64,000 bases of DNA from Arthrobacter sp. ov118. Its GTDB lineage: Bacteria; Actinomycetota; Actinomycetes; Actinomycetales; Micrococcaceae. Within the stretch, counting starts at the first letter, position 1, and every line of letters starts with the position of its first letter. The notes under the pieces were generated by a model. The model was not told the origin of the DNA. It saw only the letters and a program-made list of their open reading frames with translations, and made no database searches. The stretch spans positions 62,001 through 126,000 of the forward strand of contig NZ_FPAY01000003.1 in the NCBI RefSeq assembly GCF_900116495.1. Reading direction: 5' to 3'. Both the position numbers and the translations under genes were made by a program. Positions 43,620-52,007 of this stretch are shown here, piece by piece.

Positions 43620-43706
43620 GGTGACGTGTCCGAGCGGCCGAAGGTGCAACACTCGAAATGTTGTTTGGTGTAAAAGCCAACGTGGGTTCAAATCCCACCG
43701 TCACCG
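43620..43706 (+). tRNA. tRNA-Ser (CGA)
   Basis: An 87-nt class II tRNA: acceptor GGTGACG/CGTCACC, anticodon stem GCAACA/TGTTGT with loop CTCGAAA (anticodon CGA), long variable arm TTGGTGTAAAAGCCAA, T arm GTGGG-TTCAAAT-CCCAC, discriminator G, no encoded CCA. It marks the left edge of the accessory region. Confidence 0.97.
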
Positions 43707-43712
43707 CGAATG

Positions 43713-43738
43713 AAAACCCCCGGGAGACCGGGGGTTTT
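43713..43738 (+). terminator. terminator after tRNA-Ser
   Basis: AAAACCCCCGG-GAGA-CCGGGGGTTTT, 11-bp stem with T-run, 7 nt after the tRNA. Confidence 0.9.
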
Positions 43739-43862
43739 CTGCATCCTCAGGAGCTTTGTGGTGCATTTTTGGTGCACATTTCAGGGAACTGCTGCCGCGG
43801 CGGTCATGCTAATGCACGCGCATGAGGCACGGCGACTGTCTCGACGGCCTCGCCGAGATCCC

Positions 43863-44225
43863 TTACCTCAGAGATGGAAGCTCCATCTGGGCCAGCCTCG
43901 TCACGGCTTCGGGAGTCACCCGGCCCCGTTCCTTGTCCAAGGCCACCCTCAGCTGCGTGGCCAGGATATTGCGGCGCACATGCAGAGCCAATACTCTCCG
44001 TGACGCCGGATCCGCTCGGAGCTTCCCGTCCGGCGTTCTCAACGTGACAAAGGGTGACGGCAACAGCGGCGGTGTCAGCTTAGCCAGTCGTAGTACCGCC
44101 TCCGGCGTCTGACGTCCCTGGAGGTCATCCAAGGTAATCCGAAGTTGGGCCGCCCGGATTCCCCTCCGTATACGCAGAATGGCTTCTTCCCTGGACGCCC
44201 GCGCTTCCTGATCCAGATCAGACAT
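43863..44225 (-). CDS. small protein made of a duplicated 33-residue unit
   Basis: 120 residues from ATG 44225 (AGAGGGG upstream). Residues 20-50 (RIRRGIRAAQLRITLDDLQG then RQTPEAVLRLAKL) and residues 84-115 (HVRRNILATQLRVALDKERG then RVTPEAVTRLAQM) are clear copies: identical at RR, AQL/TQL, R, L, G, TPEAV, RLA. Between them is a short linker. Helix-turn-helix-like helical repeats binding something twice is a reasonable guess. I do not recognise the family. Divergent from the inverted-repeat region. Confidence 0.7.
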   Translation of the reverse strand: MSDLDQEARASREEAILRIRRGIRAAQLRITLDDLQGRQTPEAVLRLAKLTPPLLPSPFVTLRTPDGKLRADPASRRVLALHVRRNILATQLRVALDKERGRVTPEAVTRLAQMELPSLR

Positions 44226-44430
44226 TGCCTGGCCCCTCTCAGTCCGTTGCATTCATCATCTCCGAGAGGCCCATAACAGCCAAGGGCTTCGCGTCACCGA
44301 GGCGGACGATGCACCAGCTCCTAAAAAACCGCCTGGGCGGAAGCCCGCGGTCCCCATAGGGGACGGCATGCGGCTACAAACCAGATTCTCAGCACAGGGC
44401 TTTCGGAGGGCCAAGGCCGCAGTTATACCG

Positions 44431-44494
44431 AGTTATAGGAAGTTCTAGGGGGTTATACGAAAATCCCTATAACCCCCTAGAACTTCCTATAACT
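44431..44494. repeat. perfect 27-bp inverted repeat
   Basis: Left arm 44431-44457 starts AGTTATAGGAAGTTCTAG and ends GGGGTTATA; the right arm 44468-44494 is its exact complement, with a 10-nt loop CGAAAATCCC. It is far more AT-rich than its surroundings. An extra AGTTATA (44421-44427) precedes it. As RNA it would be a very stable hairpin; as DNA it could be a recombinase or replication site or two transposon ends brought together. Confidence 0.9.
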
Positions 44495-44499
44495 TGCGG

Positions 44500-44816
44500 G
44501 ACCCCAGGTCCGTACGCAGCTACGGCGAGGGCCTTGCCCGAGTCCCCGGATGGGACTGGAACCCCAGGACAGCGGCAGAGGAAGTCAGATGGCACCGACG
44601 GCTGGCCCAGCTCGTGGACTTCCGCGAGGAAGGCAACGATTGGCCCCGCCACAAGAAGTGCGATTCTGGGCGGGAACACACCCTCGGCGTGTGGGTGCAT
44701 GCCCAACGGCAGAACACCGTCACGGCGAGCTCGAAGCTGAAAAGGTCAAACTTCTGGACGCCGCCGTTCCCGGTTGGCAGGCCGGAAGGACCAGGGGCCG
44801 CCCTCCTCGGCGGTGA
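44500..44816 (+). pseudogene. helicase-associated (HA) domain fragment, frameshifted
   Basis: Reading from about 44500: GLARVPGWDWNPRTAAEEVR, WHRRLAQLVDFREEGNDWPR, then LGVWVHAQRQN, the HA-domain pattern. Near 44715 the frame shifts: RHGELEAEKVKLLDAAVPGW continues the domain in another frame. So this is a broken piece of a helicase-associated-domain protein, abutting the inverted repeat. Confidence 0.7.
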
Positions 44817-45116
44817 CCGGAAGGTTGCGCCCGTTGTGGACAGGTGGAGCCCTCCGCACAGCTCAAAGCTGGGCTGTCCCCATTGGCGTGCAACCCGTTC
44901 CCTGCTGGATCGCTTCTGTCGCCATGGGCTGCCGGCCGGCGAGTTCGGACGGACGCCGGCCGGAGCCGGGCGAATACGGGTTCAGTGCGCTTCACATATC
45001 CGCATGCATAAAGCCATGGCCAAAAAAATGGATATGCGCTTGTGAGTCCTTATTCGGCTTGCAATGTTCCCTGAATCTTCTGACGGCAGCCGGCCGCATG
45101 TCAGTCCCCCGACTCA

Positions 45117-45251
45117 ACCTTCACAGACCCGCGCCTGTGCGCAGCGATCGTGCACCGTCTGACCTTCGACGGCACCGTCATCGAAACCGGCACCGACTCC
45201 TACCGCCTCGCACGCACCAAGCACACCTCCCGCGACGAGCGAGAAATTTCA
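45117..45251 (+). mobile_element. IS21-family IstB fragment
   Basis: In one frame: DPRLCAAIVHRLTFDGTVIE and TGTDSYRLARTK, matching the C-terminus of IstB ATPases (DRLTF..GTIIETGTDSYRLA). No start, P-loop or IstA is present. Remnant of an insertion sequence. Confidence 0.6.
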
Positions 45252-45368
45252 CGCCCGGTCAAGCCCCCCCCCCGGTGGCGGTGTAGCGAGATTTGAACAG
45301 CTTGAAGTATGGCGATGGCATCCTTGGGTGCAGCAAGGATGCCGCTACGAGCGAGGCGGCCGCAGTCG

Positions 45369-46729
45369 CTACCCGGGAACTACACCCTGGTACAGGGTGA
45401 ACTGGTTGGCCTGCTCCTCGAAGGCGTGGCCGACAATCGGCCCGTCGACCGAGCCGGTATGGATCCACATCGCGGCTTCAACAAAGCTGTATGGATTGTT
45501 CCCGTAGGGTGGGTAGCCCCAGGGCATCTCGTAGTAGTCGAAGACGTTCGTGAGGTACCAGGTCCCGAAGGTGCTGGTCAGTTGTACCTGAGTGGCGATG
45601 TTGCGCCCGCTTACCGGTGATTTCCAGGTCTTCAACGCTTTCCACTCCGCGTTGTTCCCCACGTGGAAGGTAAGGGCGCCGTCCGGTGTGCCGTTGGGCG
45701 TCCCATACGAGTTGCGGCCGATTTCCAGAATCGGTTGGAGGGGAGCCGATCGGTAGGGTGCGCCGTACCACTGGCGCCAGGTGAAGACGGTGCCATTGTT
45801 GAACGTCAGCGCCCCCCAGGTATACGCCGTCGTCCATGGCTGCTGCACGGAGTTGAAGTTCCCCCACTGGTGTTCAAACCAGATCGTGCCGGTGAGATGG
45901 CGGGTCTTGCCGCCGATGGTGACGGTGCCCTTGCTCTTCGAAATCGGAGCTGTGTAGTAGTAGGACAGTGCGTACATGGTGGCCGGATCCAGGTTCTGCC
46001 CGTTCCAGGGGATGTTCTGGTTCTCAAAGCCGCCAAGGCCTACCGGCATGTAGCCGTACGGTGACTGGGCCGTGTTCTCCATGTCCATGACGATGGGTGA
46101 CTTGTTGTTGTTTGCGGCAACGCCAGTGAATTGGAAGCGCCACGTGTCCGGCTCGGCACGATACGTCGTGGTGAATTCCACGTTCTGGCCCTTGGCGTTG
46201 TACTGGAAGTCGTCCGGCGAGGTCGAGTCCGGCGGCCGTGTCCCCTGCAATGAGCCAACAGCAGTCGGCTCGTGCGCCCAGATCAACTCCTGCTTGGCGA
46301 AGTCCCCGAACGAGAAGCTGACGCCTTGCTGCCACAGCGAGGGCCCCCGGGAGCACTCGGGTTGTTCGTGATGTTGTAGAAAATGCCGAACTTTTCCCCG
46401 GTGTCGTCGTCCGTGAAGAAGCCGGTCCAGTAGTGCCACTCCTGGAAATGGCCGGTGTCGTAGATTCCGCCCGTGTGCCATTTGTGGTCCTGCGGCAAGA
46501 GGTACAAGGCATGGCCGCTGACTTCCTGGAACGCGCCACCCTCACCGGGGGCTGCCGCGCTTGCCCGAGGAGCGACACCGGCCAACAGACCCGCCGTGGC
46601 GGCCATCGCCAGACCCGATCCCAAGACCCTGCGACGGTCGATTCCTAGTCCTGACGCGCGGGCGGGGTCCGCACTTTCACCCCCGCCGTCGATCACCGGG
46701 CGATGGTTCTGCTCTTTACTCTCATACAT
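45369..46729 (-). pseudogene. Tat-exported CrtC/AttH lipocalin-like protein, frameshifted
   Basis: From ATG 46729 (GGAGG upstream) the frame gives a Tat signal (GIDRRRVLGSGLAMAATAGL ending ASA) and the first part to NITNNPSAPGGP. At about 46341-46351, in a C/G run, one base is missing and the rest (SLWQQGVSFSFGDFAKQELI on to 45369) continues in another frame. The body has TGTIWFEHQWGNFNS, the CrtC/AttH motif. If the frameshift is real the product is lost; a single-base error could restore about 453 residues. Lipocalin-like hydratases/secreted proteins are the family. Confidence 0.75.
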
Positions 46730-47517
46730 AACTAAACCTCCTGGTGGACCCCCCACTGGCCTTCGTCGTCCGCGGCCGACTAATCGAGGATCCGTCGCGG
46801 GCCCACGGCGCTGGTTGGCCGATTCGAACGCCGCGCATCAAACGCTCCCTACGAGAGAATGGCTGATCCGGCCATCCGGTTCGAGCATTCCCCGCGGAGC
46901 TTGGTGCGGCCACTAGAGGGTGGCCGCCGTTCACCATCCCGTACCGGCCTGGGATCGTGGTCAACGTCGTGATGAACCCTGAGGAATCCAAGCATCAATC
47001 CTGCCTGGTGCGGCCGGGACCGGTGGGGCCACGTTCGCAACCGTCACATGAGGGTTCGCCCCGACCACCATCAATCGAGTAACACTTTCGGCGGCGCGGG
47101 CCGGTGCTTCGCGATTCACGTCGACCTCGGCTACGCCACGTTTCCACATGGCACCCACCCGAAAGACCGTCAGCTTAAACTATGTTCCGATCCACCTCAT
47201 CCAGCATCACCCCGGACGGATGATATGGCAGGGCAAGACCCACAAATCCCGAGTCGACCAGCCCAGCACAGGTCAGGCATCTCGGACCCGGGAGCTCATC
47301 GGCCCGGGGCGTGCTTTGGGTGCCGGGCGCCGGGGACATTTTGTGGGATCTGGCCGACTAAATCCGCGGCTGTAACGGGACCACCGGAGTGACCTGTTCG
47401 GGGATCCTAACCAAGAGTTGCAGCAGCAACGGCAGCGGGAGACCATCACACGTATCTTCGGCAGGAAAAGCTAGGCGGGTGGAAATCCGAAGATGGCATT
47501 GCCGTAGACCAAACCCG
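46730..47517. other. 788-bp region without a supported gene
   Basis: No open frame with coding character, RNA gene or repeat was recognised. It lies between the frameshifted lipocalin-like gene and a small gene, inside the accessory region, and may be decayed DNA. Confidence 0.5.
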
Positions 47518-47802
47518 CTAGAGCCCGGTGTTGCCCTTCCACTCCTCCGCCGTCACGCGCTTGATGCTCGCTGACTGCGCCCAGCCCAGGTGGTACTTGC
47601 CGGAGGAATCCAGCCACTCGATCAGGCCGTAGCTGCGTGACCAGGCCACCGCTTTGCCGTAGATGCTGCCGACCTGCACCAGAGGCCGCCCGTACTTCGG
47701 GAAGTCCCGAATCGGAGAGCGGTCATCCATCGGGCGGCCTTTGTCGGCGTCCATGCGCGCCATCACCCGGTCCATGTCCTCGGGAGAGCCAGCCTTGATC
47801 AC
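47518..47802 (-). CDS. small hypothetical protein, SH3-like features
   Basis: 94 residues starting at GTG 47802; ATG further in is possible (MDRVMARMDADKG). The C-terminal half (LVQVGSIYGKAVAWSRSYGL, then IEWLDSSGKYHLGWAQ) looks like a small beta barrel. No known family. Confidence 0.55.
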   Translation of the reverse strand: MIKAGSPEDMDRVMARMDADKGRPMDDRSPIRDFPKYGRPLVQVGSIYGKAVAWSRSYGLIEWLDSSGKYHLGWAQSASIKRVTAEEWKGNTGL

Positions 47803-47957
47803 GGCTCAATTTTAGATCGAATGCTGGACATTTATCGAACACACGTTCTCAACAGGGTTGTCCACATGTGAACAAGTTTTCGATTGCCCGGGAGCATGCG
47901 ACCCCTTGACCCGTCTCCCTCGACCAATGTCCCTGGCGATAGACGGTAGGCAACAGC

Positions 47958-48161
47958 CTATTCTTGCCGCGGCTCCATAGAGGTGGAATCCGCATCGCCG
48001 CTCAGCCTTCTTGGTCCCCTGCGAGACGAGACTGCTCCAGCGATCGTAAAGACGACGGCGCAGGCAACAGGGATCGACAGCGCGTCCGGAGCTACCGGGC
48101 TGAAGTTTCTTACTATCCAAGTGACGCCCAGACCAACCGGGACCGATGCAAATAGCCACAA
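47958..48161 (-). CDS. putative small membrane protein
   Basis: 67 residues from a TTG start, two membrane segments (LFASVPVGLGVTWIVRNF; ALSIPVACAVVFTIAGAV). Weak start signal, so tentative. Confidence 0.4.
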   Translation of the reverse strand: MWLFASVPVGLGVTWIVRNFSPVAPDALSIPVACAVVFTIAGAVSSRRGPRRLSGDADSTSMEPRQE

Positions 48162-48323
48162 CTAAACAGTCCAATTCAGCGGGACCGGCCGCTCACCCAT
48201 GTTCCCCATCGCCGAAGCCTAATCCCGTTTGGGAGATCGCACTACCTCCGCTGGCCGCTCAGGGTTGGATAGGCCCTCGTGTTCCCATCGTTTTCAAGAA
48301 TGCGAATGGGTAGGGTGAGGCTG

Positions 48324-48641
48324 ATGGAACCCAAGACCAGCCTCACCGCACGCGCCCGCCAGCCCGTGGCCAGGTTCATGAAGGCAGCCATCGTCGTGTG
48401 CTGGGTTTTCATGGCGGGCACAGTCATTGCCCTGGTCGTTGCGAGCCGCTTCAGTCCGGCTGCGCTTGCGGCAATGACCGCCGCCATAGGCTGCCTGGCA
48501 GGCGTCTTCGTGGTCCTCTACCAAAGTGCGGGGAAGTGGGTACGTGACCCCAAATACTCTCTTGCGGGGAAGGGGCTGGCCCTCCTGTTCGCCCTTGCCG
48601 CCGCCTCGCTGCTGCTGATCTTCTGGTCAACCGCCCTGTAA
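48324..48641 (+). CDS. small membrane protein
   Basis: 105 residues from ATG 48324 (GGTGAGG upstream). Three membrane segments (AAIVVCWVFMAGTVIALVVA; AALAAMTAAIGCLAGVFVVL; ALLFALAAASLLLIFW). Its last codons and stop lie inside the first copy of the CCCTGTAACGCATCAG repeat. Unknown function. Confidence 0.65.
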   Translation: MEPKTSLTARARQPVARFMKAAIVVCWVFMAGTVIALVVASRFSPAALAAMTAAIGCLAGVFVVLYQSAGKWVRDPKYSLAGKGLALLFALAAASLLLIFWSTAL

Positions 48642-48649
48642 CGCATCAG
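48634..48649 (+). repeat. 16-bp direct repeat, copy 1
   Basis: CCCTGTAACGCATCAG, identical to 48955-48970, with GCC following both copies after one base. The pair brackets the 80-residue membrane gene 48704-48946. Copy 1 contains the stop of the preceding gene. Confidence 0.8.
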
Positions 48650-48703
48650 CGCCAGGGTCACACCACCATCGCCGTCCGCTCCTTCTGCGCGTTATCGTGG
48701 GGC

Positions 48704-48946
48704 ATGAGCAGCTCCGAGGAGTACAGGAACCTTCCGCCGAAAATGAAGCGGCTGGCCCTGACCTGCCTTTGGCTCTTCTTAGGTGCAATGATCGTGGCCA
48801 CCATCCTTCGACCCTGGTTGGGCTTCTGGCCTACCACGATCCTGTTGGGCGTGATCATGGTCGCGGCACTGATACCTGTCGGTCGTGCCGCACGGCAGGA
48901 GCGGAAGGAACTGGAAGGTCCACCTGATCCCTCCATGCCTCGGTAG
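48704..48946 (+). CDS. small two-segment membrane protein
   Basis: 80 residues from ATG 48704. Segments LTCLWLFLGAMIVATIL and TTILLGVIMVAALIPVGRA, with a polar C-terminus. Unknown function. It lies between two identical 16-bp repeats, like a small inserted module. Confidence 0.6.
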   Translation: MSSSEEYRNLPPKMKRLALTCLWLFLGAMIVATILRPWLGFWPTTILLGVIMVAALIPVGRAARQERKELEGPPDPSMPR

Positions 48947-48954
48947 GTCAACCT

Positions 48955-48970
48955 CCCTGTAACGCATCAG
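48955..48970 (+). repeat. 16-bp direct repeat, copy 2
   Basis: Second copy of CCCTGTAACGCATCAG, 321 bp from the first, just before the 49001-49185 structured repeat. Confidence 0.8.
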
Positions 48971-49000
48971 GGCCGGGTTCGTGCGAACCCTGGCACCGAC

Positions 49001-49185
49001 CGCTCGGAACCGCTCGATTGCTCCGGGTAATTTGCGGGTGACCGGAGCAATTCAGCGCACGGGAGCCGATGACTTCCGCGGAAAACCGAGAATTTTCGGC
49101 ACCGGGTCATAAGCCCCCGGTGACCCCGCAGATTGACGGTGTTATGCCCCCGCCTTCACGCTGGTGCCCCGGCGACGTCGTAGCC
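49001..49185 (+). repeat. 185-bp structured repeat ending in an integrase-3'-end-like core, copy 1 (R1)
   Basis: Matches 50091-50273 over its length. Shared blocks: GAACCGCTCGATTGCTCCGG, CCGGAGCAAT (stem partner), ACTTCCGCGGAA, TTTTCGGCAC and GGGTCATAAGCCCC. The right end GGCGACGTCGTAGCC matches the recombinase 3' end at 53547-53566; read on the minus strand it gives GYDVAGAPA-stop beside the recombinase's GYDVARALA-stop. Likely an attachment site with arm sites. Confidence 0.75.
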
Positions 49186-49187
49186 TG

Positions 49188-49421
49188 TCAGGTGAATGAT
49201 CCGGAGCCGCCCCTGCTGGTGGTCCGCCACGTCCAAGTGAACAGACCACACAGGGCAAAGTAGATCACGCCCAAGGCTAGCGCCACCCAGTATTCCTCCG
49301 CCGGGCGTCCCCCGTGGAGGAACTGGGACATCTGAAATAGACCAAGGGCGCCAGCAAGAACGGCTAGCGCTGCATAGGCCCAACGCTTACGAGGCGGCTG
49401 AGACGATTCATTGCCTGTCAT
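49188..49421 (-). CDS. small membrane protein in an att-bounded module
   Basis: 77 residues. Two membrane segments (AYAALAVLAGALGLFQMSQF; VALALGVIYFALCGLFTWTW). The stop lies 3 bp from the attachment-like core at 49185; the start lies 5 bp from the next core. So this gene alone fills the module. Unknown function. Confidence 0.65.
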   Translation of the reverse strand: MTGNESSQPPRKRWAYAALAVLAGALGLFQMSQFLHGGRPAEEYWVALALGVIYFALCGLFTWTWRTTSRGGSGSFT

Positions 49422-49425
49422 GGCG

Positions 49426-49460
49426 CCAGCCTAGCGAGGTGTAGCGCCGCCACCTAGTGG
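49426..49460 (+). repeat. 35-bp att-like repeat, copy 1
   Basis: Matches 52776-52810 at 32 of 35 bases. CCTAGCGAGGTGTAGC resembles the recombinase-end fragment core CCTAGCGACGTCGTAGCC. Ends in CACCTAGTGG, which can pair in part with the AGGTG to its left. Confidence 0.65.
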
Positions 49461-49498
49461 CATAGCTTCTAATCGTGACCCGGACTTATGCTGGCCGC

Positions 49499-49993
49499 AT
49501 GACACTCCTGCGGTCCCTTGCCTGGCTGACAGTCTTGCTGCCGACACTGGTGCCGGTTGCCGGGTGCGCGAGGGTTTGCCCGACCATCGCATGGGCCAAC
49601 TTCGTGACTGTGGTCCTGGATGGAGACACCCGCAACGTGTCCTGGGTTCAGTTGTGCACCCCGGACTCATGTTCCCGGGCGACGGAGAGCCCAGCAGCGC
49701 AGGATGTACTTCCATCCGCGACCGCGACTCCAACCGGGGCCAACGGTCTCGGTTTCGCGCCCGGTGGCGGTCCCACCGCGCGTCGCATCCTGGTCGAGAA
49801 GATCGTCTCGGACAGTTGGCGGTTTGGGTTCGAGATGGACTCCCCCGGGACAGTGACCGTCCGGGCTCTCGACTCAACAGGAAAGACTCTCGCTGAGCAA
49901 AAGACGTCCTTGGCGTGGCAGCAGACCGGCAGAACAGTCGGATGTGGCGGGCCGGAGACAGCGTCACCCGTCACACTGACGGTCAACGCATAG
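49499..49993 (+). CDS. putative lipoprotein
   Basis: 164 residues from ATG 49499 (GTG 49475 possible). Signal segment LLRSLAWLTVLLPTLVPVAG followed by a lipobox cysteine, then a beta-rich exported domain (VTVVLDGDTRNVSWVQL, ILVEKIVSDSWRFGFEMDS). Six or so cysteines may form disulfides. Unknown function. Sits between the att-like repeat at 49426 and the structured repeat at 50091. Confidence 0.65.
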   Translation: MTLLRSLAWLTVLLPTLVPVAGCARVCPTIAWANFVTVVLDGDTRNVSWVQLCTPDSCSRATESPAAQDVLPSATATPTGANGLGFAPGGGPTARRILVEKIVSDSWRFGFEMDSPGTVTVRALDSTGKTLAEQKTSLAWQQTGRTVGCGGPETASPVTLTVNA

Positions 49994-50090
49994 CGGTGGC
50001 GCGATCGTTTGCTGAATGCCAGCCGAGGTTATGACCCCGTCGCCAGCGCAGCTCGTCGGCAATGTGGTCTCGGCGGCCTCTCTCAGACAC

Positions 50091-50273
50091 CGCTCTGAAC
50101 CGCTCGATTGCTCCGGGTACTCTCCGGGTGCCCGGAGCAATCGAGCGCACGGGAGGGATAACTTCCGCGGAAATCCGGGGTTTTTCGGCACGGGGTCATA
50201 AGCCCCGGCGACTCCCCCGGAATTCCGGTGCTTATGACCCCCCACCATGACAGCGCCCTGGCGGCGTCGTGCC
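50091..50273 (+). repeat. 183-bp structured repeat, copy 2 (R2)
   Basis: Second copy of R1, better preserved in its pairing: CGATTGCTCCGGG/CCCGGAGCAATCG (13 bp), TTCCGCGGAA, CCGGAATTCCGG, and GGGGTCATAAGC/GCTTATGACCCC (12 bp, enclosing the previous one). Right end GCCCTGGCGGCGTCGTGCC resembles the recombinase 3' end with one base lost. Confidence 0.75.
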
Positions 50274-50394
50274 AGCGACCCCCGGTCAGCGCTGGCCGGC
50301 CTTCAGCGTGTGGGTCTTCTTGATGACGCCGGCATCTTCCTGGCCGCGTTTCTGGCAACGGCTGCCTCTTGTGGACCCGGCCAAAAGTCACTCA

Positions 50395-50604
50395 CTATCT
50401 CTCTCCTCTTGGACTACTCAAATCGTCCCGCGCACGCAGGGCAAGAAGCTTGCACACAGTGACCACCAGGGCCAGGGCCAGCAATACGACTCCACCCACC
50501 ACGCGTGGCAGGGTCAAATCCAGCAAACTCACGATGGCCATTGCGACGAGAAAGGCGACTTGCCACCAAGACGCCCGCGAAACTGCTGTTGCCATTCGGC
50601 CCAT
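50395..50604 (-). CDS. small membrane protein
   Basis: 69 residues from ATG 50604 (GGAGG 6 nt upstream). Two membrane segments (WWQVAFLVAMAIVSLLDLTL; VVGGVVLLALALVVTVCKLL). Unknown. Confidence 0.65.
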   Translation of the reverse strand: MGRMATAVSRASWWQVAFLVAMAIVSLLDLTLPRVVGGVVLLALALVVTVCKLLALRARDDLSSPRGER

Positions 50605-50689
50605 GGAACCACCTCCTAACTCATCCAACAGATAATCCCGGAGCGCCCATCGGTCCTGATTCGCCTAGTTGCTCGGCGCTGGCGGCCCG

Positions 50690-51526
50690 CTATTTTGTGG
50701 GCTTGAATTTGAACGCTTGCCGCAGAACGATGGCGTACGCAGCACATGCGCAGACGAGTGAGACTACGATCGCGACGTATTTTCCAACGCCTTGGATCTC
50801 CCCCATCCGGCCGCCCATGATCCAGACCGATAGATAGGCAACTGCCAACCCGACGACGAACGCCCCTGCGAAAGCGACAAGGACGAGCGTCCAGTAGCGA
50901 CCCAGGCTCCGCTTGGTTTCCGCTTCGACCATCGTGCTCCTCCCATCCGCTGCTGTTACCGCCACCGGCGGCTGCTCAGTCCCGCCCCCTAAAAAGCGAT
51001 TGACCAGCAGATCAATGCTTGCGGGAGTCGCGGCCAGATCGACGGTGCCCCTGTCGGTCTTCAGGGTCGCGATCCTTCCCCTTGGGAAGGCAGACCATGG
51101 GGCCTTGACCGGCACACCGACCAGAGCCGGCGCGGCGTAGATTTCGATGGAACCGGTCAGAGAGCCGGCCAGTCCGGTCTTAGCCTGGAAGAGGAGTCTG
51201 CCGGGTTCAGCTTTTGCGTACCCCCGGGCCCATCTCCCTTTCAGCGCCGTGCCCTGCTCCCTGTGCACACACTCGAAGATCCCCTGTTCTGCGTCGCGTC
51301 CCACGCGCCGCCTTCTCAGCGGGATGACGGGCAGGCTGAGAATCACCGACACGACAGCGATAAGAATGGCGCCGATGCCAACGGCGGGCCAATAGCCAAG
51401 CGCGTCCGTAAGAGGGCCCAATACCAGCGGCATGAGCAGCACTACCGCCAGAAATAGCGGGACATTTGCGTCATAGACTTTCTCGACAAGGCTGCGGGGT
51501 GTCGGCTTGAGGGTGAGTTCGTTCAT
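50690..51526 (-). CDS. membrane protein with cytoplasmic beta domain
   Basis: 278 residues from ATG 51526 (or 51550). Segments near the start (LFLAVVLLMPLVLGPLTDAL; AVGIGAILIAVVSVILSLPV) and end (YWTLVLVAFAGAFVVGLAVA; VAIVVSLVCACAAYAIVL) bracket a soluble middle (GIFECVHREQGTALKGRWAR to RSTMVEAE). No family recognised. Confidence 0.7.
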   Translation of the reverse strand: MNELTLKPTPRSLVEKVYDANVPLFLAVVLLMPLVLGPLTDALGYWPAVGIGAILIAVVSVILSLPVIPLRRRRVGRDAEQGIFECVHREQGTALKGRWARGYAKAEPGRLLFQAKTGLAGSLTGSIEIYAAPALVGVPVKAPWSAFPRGRIATLKTDRGTVDLAATPASIDLLVNRFLGGGTEQPPVAVTAADGRSTMVEAETKRSLGRYWTLVLVAFAGAFVVGLAVAYLSVWIMGGRMGEIQGVGKYVAIVVSLVCACAAYAIVLRQAFKFKPTK

Positions 51527-51579
51527 CGGTGCCTGCCCTTCTTCGCCCATGGCGCCATCTTCTCTCCCGCGCGCATCTG

Positions 51580-51873
51580 CTACAGCCTTCGTCCGCGCCG
51601 GTCCCAGTCATCTCTGCGGGCCTCGTCCTCGTCCCAGAAGGGTGCGTCGTTCCTTCGGACCCGGAGCAGATACAGCACTTGGATGACACTGATGATGAAC
51701 AAGGCCGTGTACAGCCAGAACGACACCGGGTCCCATCCGTGGCTGGACCCGAGCTGATTGAGGGCGAGCAGTGCACTGATCACCACCATTGGGCCGGCGG
51801 CCCAGGTCCGGAATTTCCAGGAGCCGCGGCTCATCCGTGGTTCAAGGCGTTTGCGCCCCTCAGAAGTGGACAT
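51580..51873 (-). CDS. small membrane protein
   Basis: 97 residues from ATG 51873, two membrane segments (TWAAGPMVVISALLALNQLG; FWLYTALFIISVIQVLYLL) and a charged C-terminus (DEDEARRDDWDRRGRR). Unknown. Confidence 0.65.
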   Translation of the reverse strand: MSTSEGRKRLEPRMSRGSWKFRTWAAGPMVVISALLALNQLGSSHGWDPVSFWLYTALFIISVIQVLYLLRVRRNDAPFWDEDEARRDDWDRRGRRL

Positions 51874-51953
51874 GGTCAGAGCATAACCGTTCCTATACGC
51901 GAGGGTCGGACGGTTAGGGTATCCGCAATAGTCGGCTATCGGATGGGGGAACA

Positions 51954-52007
51954 ATGAAGCTCTGGCGGTCGATTATGGACTTGCCTCAACCGGGCACCAC
52001 CCCGTGA
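51954..52007 (+). CDS. 17-codon mini-ORF heading an overlapping gene chain
   Basis: ATG 51954 with GGGGGA a few bases upstream; reads MKLWRSIMDLPQPGTTP and stops with TGA at 52005-52007. The next frame's GTG starts at 52004 (GTGA overlap). Probably a leader that starts coupling. Confidence 0.45.
   Translation: MKLWRSIMDLPQPGTTP

Noticed and set aside
43620..43706. tRNA-Ser as the attachment site of the 53.5-kb recombinase
   Set aside because: No second copy of the tRNA 3' end was seen at the other side, and the recombinase's own 3' end recurs instead.
44431..44494. Inverted repeat as an FRT- or loxP-type site
   Set aside because: Only loose similarity in letters; arm length and spacer differ from both, so no such call is made.
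47048..47392. Plus-strand frames of about 75-115 codons
   Set aside because: No start signal, no domain, and codon pattern unlike neighbours.
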